Positions 58,000 through 64,000 of a stretch of DNA of 64,000 bases are shown here, in pieces. The DNA comes from Lycocorax pyrrhopterus obiensis. Its lineage: Eukaryota > Chordata > Aves > Passeriformes > Paradisaeidae. Location of the stretch: positions 6,263,608 through 6,327,607 of the forward strand of contig JACSVZ010000024.1 of assembly GCA_014706295.1 (NCBI GenBank), given 5' to 3'. The stretch's first letter is position 1; each line of letters begins with the position of its first letter. Both the position numbers and the translations under genes were made by a program. The notes beneath the pieces are model-generated. The model ran no database searches. It had not been told where the DNA came from and saw only the letters and a list, made by a program, of their open reading frames with translations.

Positions 58000-60964
58000 C
58001 GGGCCCATGGCAGGGCTGCTGTCCCTGTGCCCCTAAGGAAGACCTTTGCTGCTCCTCAGCCTCAGAGGAGTGGTTTCTCCTCTCTGAAGGACTCTGGGCC
58101 ACCCTGGGAGCCTCAGCTCCTGGTCCCACACAAGGACACTCAGGGAAGGGGGTCCTGCCCCCAGTGCCCTCCAAACCTGAGAAAAGTGGGGTAGGGAAGG
58201 TGGGAGCGGGGTCGTGCTTTGTCCCAGCTCAATGCTGCAGCAGAACCTGCAGCTTCAGCTCCGTTTCTTCTCCCTTTGCGCAGGTTTCTTGGCCGAGGAC
58301 AAAGCGTTCCCAAGGCTGTGCCCACCCCTGGGACAGACAAGAGGTCGCAGCCAGGAGCGCTCCTTCCGCAGGTGCACCCAGCACATCCCCGCCGGTGGCC
58401 CCGCGGCTGCCGCCGCCTCCTCCCAATCTGCAGCCATCGCGGCGGGGCCGCTGCGGCTCCGCGGCCCCGGGGCCGGCCCGGGCTGCCCCGATCGCCGCTT
58501 TCCCTGCCCAGCCCCGAACCGCGGCGGGCCGGGCGCCGCTTCCATGTGGTTCCGCCACCGGGGGCTGCAGCTTCCCGGCCGGGGTGGGGCCGGAGCCGGG
58601 GGCTGGAATTGCTTCAGCCACCAGACTTTAATCCAGCTCTGAGGTGACTCAGCGCCCCCGGGGGCCCGAGTTAAGCTCGCTCTCTCCACACCATCCATTA
58701 TCTCTATATTTGTATATTTATATACATGGGCAGTGGGGCTGCGGGAGCCGCGCAGGGCCCTGCCCTCCCCCGGCACCACAGGCAGCGAGATACCCCGAGA
58801 TGGGGAGTTAAGGGAACCTGTTTTACCCAAAGCCGGGCCCAGACAAGGAGCCCATCTGCGGCCGCTGGTGCAGCTCAGCCGCGGCTGAGGCAACTCCTCA
58901 AACCACCGGGGCTCGCCCCTCAGAGGCGCTGCCCCTGCTCCTCCGGCCCCAGCGTCACACCCTGCCCCTGATCTGGGGGCTGCCTGCTGCCTCCTCCGTC
59001 TGCAGCCTCAGCGATGCTGCGCCGGGGGTCCAGCTGTCCCTGTCACCCTACGGTGTGTCCCCGTCACCCCACAGCTGATTTTCATCTTATTTTTCCCATT
59101 TGCAGAGGGTGAATATTTGGGTTGGTGTGGCGGCCGTGTCCCCTGCAGAGCCACCAGTGCAGGTGCCCCTGAGGGCTGGAGATCCTGAGCAAGGAGCAGA
59201 GAGGTCCCAAACCTCTCTGGCTTTAAGTCTGGGCTCCCTCTGTGCCTGCTGAGCACGCTTGGCTGCTGGCAGGGATGTAGCAACTCCCCAGCACACATGT
59301 TCGTGGTTTTGAGGGCTAAATTGGACCTTGAGAATTAGCAGCCTTGTAAGTCAATAACAACATGTCCTAATGAATGCAAGATGTCCCCAGGAAATGAAAG
59401 CTCCTCTGCTGGACTGGGATCCTGCGACTGGGGGAGAGGACCAGTAAACAAGCAGGAATTCTTCAGCTGGAGATGAGCAGGAGATACAAACTCGACATCT
59501 CGGCGTTGCAAACACACCCCAAATGTGGGTGGTGGTGGCGGGGGGAGCTCGAGCCATCGGCAGTTGTGAAACGTGGCCATGTCTGAGTCCTGAGTGTCCC
59601 CTGCGTCCTCGCAGGACAGGAGAGCAAGTGGCATCCTGGTTCCTTCTGGGAGATGGGACCTTGTGGGTCTTGTCCCTCAAACCAAAACCTTTTCCCAGAC
59701 CTGCAGGAACCCAGCACCTGCGAGACCTTCCGCCAAACCTGGAGATGGGCTGAAATCGTCCCAGTGCTGTGATTCCCACCGAGCTGGACACGGGGGTGGA
59801 ACCGGGAGCCCCAAGAGCTGGTGCTGGATCAGGATGTCCTCGGCGGGAGCAGGGAAGGGAGCTGGGAATGGCAGCGTTGCCCAATCCACGCGCATGGAAA
59901 TGAAGTGCTTTGTGCGCAGAAAAAGCCCTCGTTCTGCAGAGGCGCTGGGTGTGTGCGCGTGTGGGAGTTCAGACTCTGCAGGAGCAACCTTGGATGCCTG
60001 GAAAAATCTCCTTTGTGCATTTAATTAGCGGTAAATCCCATTTGCATGCGAGATGCCTCTCGGTCTGAAGCTGCTCGTTGATCAGCAACTGCAGCCCGTT
60101 TGTATTGAGAGCTTTGTTTGTCCCAGACCGCAGCGGCGCTGCCGGAGCGGAGCTGAGCGCTTTGCATTTCAAAGCCGGGCAGGTACCGGGGGTGATTTCA
60201 CAACCGGGACTTCGGCCCGGCCTCCCCTCCCACTTTCCCCGCGAGCTGGGGACGCTGCAGCCGCTGGTGAGGGATCAGCGCCCTGCCCTGACAGGGTCCA
60301 GCCAAGGGAAAGGAGATCCCGGGGCTGCTCCCCGGCTGATGTGCCAAGCAGAGCTCCCCAAACACCCCGGGTTTGCTGTGAAACAGCGGCGCTGGGAGTG
60401 GGAAGAGGCTTCTCCAAGCGGGAAAAGGCCTGGTGGACCTTGGTGCGTGCAGGGGGATGCAGAGAGGATGGAAGGGAGGCTCCAAGGCCGGGTGTAGGTG
60501 GGAAATGATGGCGTTGGGGTCAGCACATCCCTCCTGCCTTCCGGCTGGGCATTTCCTTGGCAGTGCCCGCTGTGCCACGTCCCCAGGCCAGGCTGTGACC
60601 CCACAGGTGCTGCCCAGCCCGGGCAGCTGCCCAGACCTGTGTGTTTTTCCTGTGGTCACCACAAACCCTTCCCAGAAACCAGCAGAAGATGGGTTTGGTT
60701 CAGGTTCCCTTTTTCCTGCTCTCCCCTGCAGTGCCTGTGCTAATGACCCGGGACACCTCCCCGGGCTGTGCTTTCCTCTCCTCCCGGCAAACCCCAGCGG
60801 GACTCGGGGACAGCCGGGTCCATCCCGGCCGCTCTCACTCGCCCCATCCAGCACTGGGAGCTGGGACAGGTCCCGGGAGACGGGAATGGGCAGAGCAGGT
60901 CTGGTGCAGGGCAGGGTGTGAATCCCGGGGCTTTGGGCCCCAAAGGGAGCTGCTCCTACCCCCG

Positions 60965-61021
60965 GCTCCTGGTCTTGCTCCCAGCTCCTGGTTCGGCTCC
61001 CAGCTCCTGGTGCTGCTTCCT
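60965..61021 (+). repeat. Minisatellite, 19-bp unit, three copies
   Basis: Three adjacent 19-bp copies beginning GCTCCTGGT, with a few differences in the middle of the unit. Confidence 0.85.
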
Positions 61022-63453
61022 GACGTGGCCAGGAGCAGCTGCAGCTGCTCCATCCCTTGGAGATGTGAGGAGGGAGCTGATGGTGAGTGAAGGAGCTCCC
61101 CTCCGATTCCCAAGTTTCCTCCCCCTGGCTGCATAGCCAGGGTTGGACTCAATTCTGCATTTCTCCCCTCTTTTAGAGAAAATGGGGTTTGGGGACGCTC
61201 CCAGAGTGGGGTGAGTGGATGAGGGGTGTTGGGGACACCCGAGCCCGGTGGCTCCTGGGACAGCCGGGCCCTGGAGTGGCTCAGCCTCGGCACAGGCCCT
61301 GGTGACAGCCCCTGCTCCCACTCACCATCCACACAGCCCAGGAGCACCGGGGACAGCGTTTCACCCGGATCTGCCGAGACGGAGGGAGATGAAAGCAGCG
61401 CCTGAGGTCATTGCCTCAATCCTGGGCAGAGCTCAGAGCCTGCACCTTCCCCGTCCTCCCCCAGCCCCGCACGGCCCATCCGGGGCAGGTTTCTGTCTGC
61501 TCGCCCTCTCGCTCTGTCTTGTCCATCGCTCCGAAACCTCCCGGGCGCTTTGGTCTGCGCCGCTCCCGGCGCGCCGGGCCGGCCTCTCCCGGGAGCGGGG
61601 CCGGCGGCTCCGGCCCTGCCCGGCCCCGAGGGGCCGCCAGCCTGTCCCGGCCGGGGGAGGGGACAGCCCGAGCCCCAGCCGAGTCCCGTGATGATCTTTT
61701 GGCTCTTTCACTCACGCCAAATCCCCGTCACTTCAATGAAAGAGGTGCCCGAGGAGGCAGCCGGGGTCCCTTCGCTGAGCTGAGGAGGGACGGGGCTTTC
61801 TCTGGCCCCGCTGCTTCAGCGAGGTCCCAGCTGGCCCCAGAGAGGGAAAAATCCATTCCTGGTGGGAGGGAAGGATGGGGAACATCCTTTCCTCCCCCGG
61901 GAGCCGCAATCCCTGTGGAGATGAGTAATCCCCTCCCTCTCCAGCTGTCCCGGGTCCCTCCAGGCTGGGAACGGGATTCTCTGCACGCTGGTGGCCCTGG
62001 AGCCACGGGGACCAGCAAAGCCACCGTGGTCCAGGCAGGATCCCTGCTCCCGGCCCTGCATCCCTGCCAGCTGCACCCACGCTCCCCTGGGAGGTCTGGA
62101 GCTCCTGCTCCTGCTGGGAGGCTGTTGGGATCTCCATGACACGTCTGTCCCTCAGCAATGTCCTGGCTGACGCGTGTCCAGTGTTCCTGTCCCTGTGCTC
62201 CAGCGAGGCCAAGGCTGATATCTGGGATTGGAGGGAAGAAGAGGCCGGATCCAGCCTCTCCATCCCGGTGTGGATGTGTCCTTCCCGCTCAGCCCAGCCC
62301 CTCCATTTCTTACCAGCCACTTTCTGGGCATCTCCAGCACCTTCCTGTGGTGGCAGCTGGCACAGATGGGCTGGAATTTCCTCCTCTTGCTTGGTCAAGG
62401 CTCAAAAGGCCTGGCTGACATTTTTAATTTGTTATTTTTGTTTAATTATTATTACTTTATTTGCATTTATTTGGCTTTCCAGCCAAGCTGTGGCCAGCGG
62501 GGCCGCTGGCATTTGTAGGGAATTAACCTGGACTCGCTGTGCCTGGGTTTTCCTCGGTGAACCCCGGCCAGTCCAGACCTCCCTGAGCCTCACCTGAGGC
62601 TTGGGGCTGTGGTTCCTCACACAAATATTATCATTATCACCCCGTTTTCTGTTTTAAAAACCCAGAATAAAAATCCCTTTGCAGCTGCGAAACCTCGCAG
62701 GGCTTCCGCAGCTGAAGCCAGCCAGGGACCATTCCATGGATATGGAAACCCTCTTGTCCCCAGGTTTTCTCCAGCACAGGCAGTGGGAAGCTGGGTTGGA
62801 GCCTGACTTCCAGCCCTTTCCTTTAGTCCCAGTTCCTGTTTCTCTCTGAGCGCATCCCAAGCATTTCCCTGTGCTGCTGAGGCAGAGATTTGTTCCCCAT
62901 CCGGGAACGTTGGTCCCTTCTGGAGCAGCCCAGAGCTCTTTCTGACTCAGGGGGTGAGGCAGGGGAGCAAAGAGTTAAATTTATTCCCTCCACCTGTATA
63001 TTTTCCCAAGCCTTCCGATAGCAATCGGGAATGCAGGAAACGCTGCATCGAAGGGTCTGAATTTGCCAAAACTGTGCCACGAGTCAAACTTATAAAGCAA
63101 AGTTTATTTGTGAGGTTACAGCAGGCTGAGGTATCTCCTGTGAAGGGCTGAGTTCTTCAAACCTATCCCAGGCTGGGTTTTTTTTTCCATCTCTGCCTTT
63201 TAAAGTGACTGGGCTTGGGAAGAGGGAGAGGATTCATGGAGAGGGGCTTGGCTTTAATCTAATAAGGGGTTTTTTCCCCCATAGGCAAATGCTGGAGCTC
63301 TTCAAGGCACAGATCAAGCCCAGGCTGGGTTACAGAGGGGCCTTTGAGTGGGATAATTTCAGCTTGTTTGGAGCCTTGGGAGGGCCCTGGGTGGGCTCAG
63401 CCATCGCCCAGCTGTGGCTGCCCAGCTCCAGAGGGGCTCAGCACCACCCGAAT

Positions 63454-63515
63454 CTGTGGGATGCTCTGTGGGGTGCTCTGTGGGATGCTGTGCTGGGATG
63501 CTCTTTTGGGATGCT
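63454..63515 (+). repeat. Minisatellite, 12-13-bp unit, five copies
   Basis: Five consecutive copies of CTGTGGGATGCT or close variants (two of 13 bp). The copies have diverged slightly, so the array is not very recent. Confidence 0.88.
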
Positions 63516-64000
63516 GCGGTGGTCCATGGCTACACAAGGACCTTGGCTATTAACCCAGCCCAGCTCCGTGTGCTAATTAACAATTAACAAGGATCCTCAA
63601 ATCCATAAAGGCTCCGTGGGGGTGTTTCATAACCTCTCCATTCCAGTGGCAGCTGCCGTGCCCCTCGTGTCAAGGGAGCACATTAAAACTACTTAATTAG
63701 ATATTAAAATATTAATGATATTTGTATTTCTTGTAGCAGGGGGGAGCCGAGTGCTGGATTTGGCTCCTTTCTCGGGGCTCTGGGCATTCCCAGCTTGGAA
63801 CCGGCCTCGTGTCCTGCTGCTGGTGCCTGCCCGGAGTGAGAGGAGAGCGTGTCCCATCCTTATCCCGTCCTCATCCCGCCCTGGAGAGGCGGCAGCTCCT
63901 CCTGCCTACGTGAGCTCTGGCACACTCCCGCTCTCCTCAGCTCCCGGAGCCCTGGAGCAGGGAGCCGGGATGGGAGCTGGGATGGGCAGAGCCGTCACCC

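Larger units (their letters stand above)
58000..64000. other. Distal intergenic DNA with orphan CpG-rich islands
   Basis: CpG-dense blocks lie at about 58370-58660, 60115-60250 and 61480-61690. AT-rich motif-bearing blocks lie at about 60000-60120 and 62420-62490. I recognise no RUNX3 exon on the minus strand. Regulatory DNA or noncoding promoters are possible. Confidence 0.5.

Noticed and set aside
57963..58642. Several 140-220 codon frames on both strands around the 58.4 kb CpG island
   Set aside because: They overlap in all frames of stop-poor GC-rich DNA. None shows a consistent protein-like composition or splice context.
48431..64000. RUNX3 exons on the minus strand, expected from human gene order
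   Set aside because: I looked for the Runt domain and the VWRPY C-terminus and found neither. The gene presumably lies beyond the window.
1..64000. tRNA, rRNA, snoRNA, microRNA precursors, CRISPR arrays, retroviral LTRs
   Set aside because: No recognisable cloverleaf, C/D or H/ACA box pair, long hairpin, spaced repeat array or LTR pair was found by eye. Weak cases could be missed.

Overview
The window is vertebrate nuclear DNA and most likely avian. It holds split genes with consensus GT-AG introns, three truncated CR1-type LINE tails (the typical bird retroposon), short gene spacing, and GC-rich intergenic DNA with CpG islands of the kind seen on bird microchromosomes. I cannot name the species. 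No bacterial, viral or CRISPR-like content was found.

Layout. (1) Positions 1-9065 hold the 3' two thirds of SRRM1 (SRm160, a serine/arginine-rich splicing coactivator) on the + strand. Eleven coding exons lie between 279 and 8177, followed by a 3'UTR with a polyA signal at 9041-9046; the PWI-domain exons lie upstream of the window. (2) Positions 9066 to about 21330 are a 12 kb intergenic interval with no gene I can support. It has two CR1 tails, GC-rich stretches, AP-1-like motifs and AT-rich islands that look like candidate conserved noncoding elements. (3) Positions 21330-22560 are the CpG-island promoter and first exon of CLIC4. (4) Positions 21825-44545 carry the complete CLIC4 coding sequence on the + strand: six exons of 72, 110, 126, 107, 182 and 165 nt, giving exactly 253 residues. 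A long 3'UTR follows, probably ending after the AATAAA at 48404-48409. (5) Positions 48430-64000 are GC-rich noncoding DNA with short tandem repeats, orphan CpG-rich islands and possible enhancers. In human, RUNX3 is the next gene beyond CLIC4 on the opposite strand, but I recognise no RUNX3 exon here.

The two genes are head-to-tail neighbours and do not form a functional unit. SRRM1 acts in nuclear mRNA splicing and 3'-end processing. CLIC4 is a glutathione-transferase-fold protein that moves between cytosol, membranes and nucleus. The SRRM1-CLIC4 order matches human 1p36.11.

The most notable observations are: a one-base excess in a nine-C run that breaks the SRRM1 frame (probably an assembly error); a 42-nt SRRM1 exon and a tandem CAGCAG acceptor; an open in-frame 5' extension of CLIC4; an alanine in place of the mammalian Cys100 in CLIC4; a cluster of palindromes between 12-bp direct repeats in CLIC4 intron 1; and orphan CpG islands and motif clusters in the flanking DNA. 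I found no convincing new biological system.
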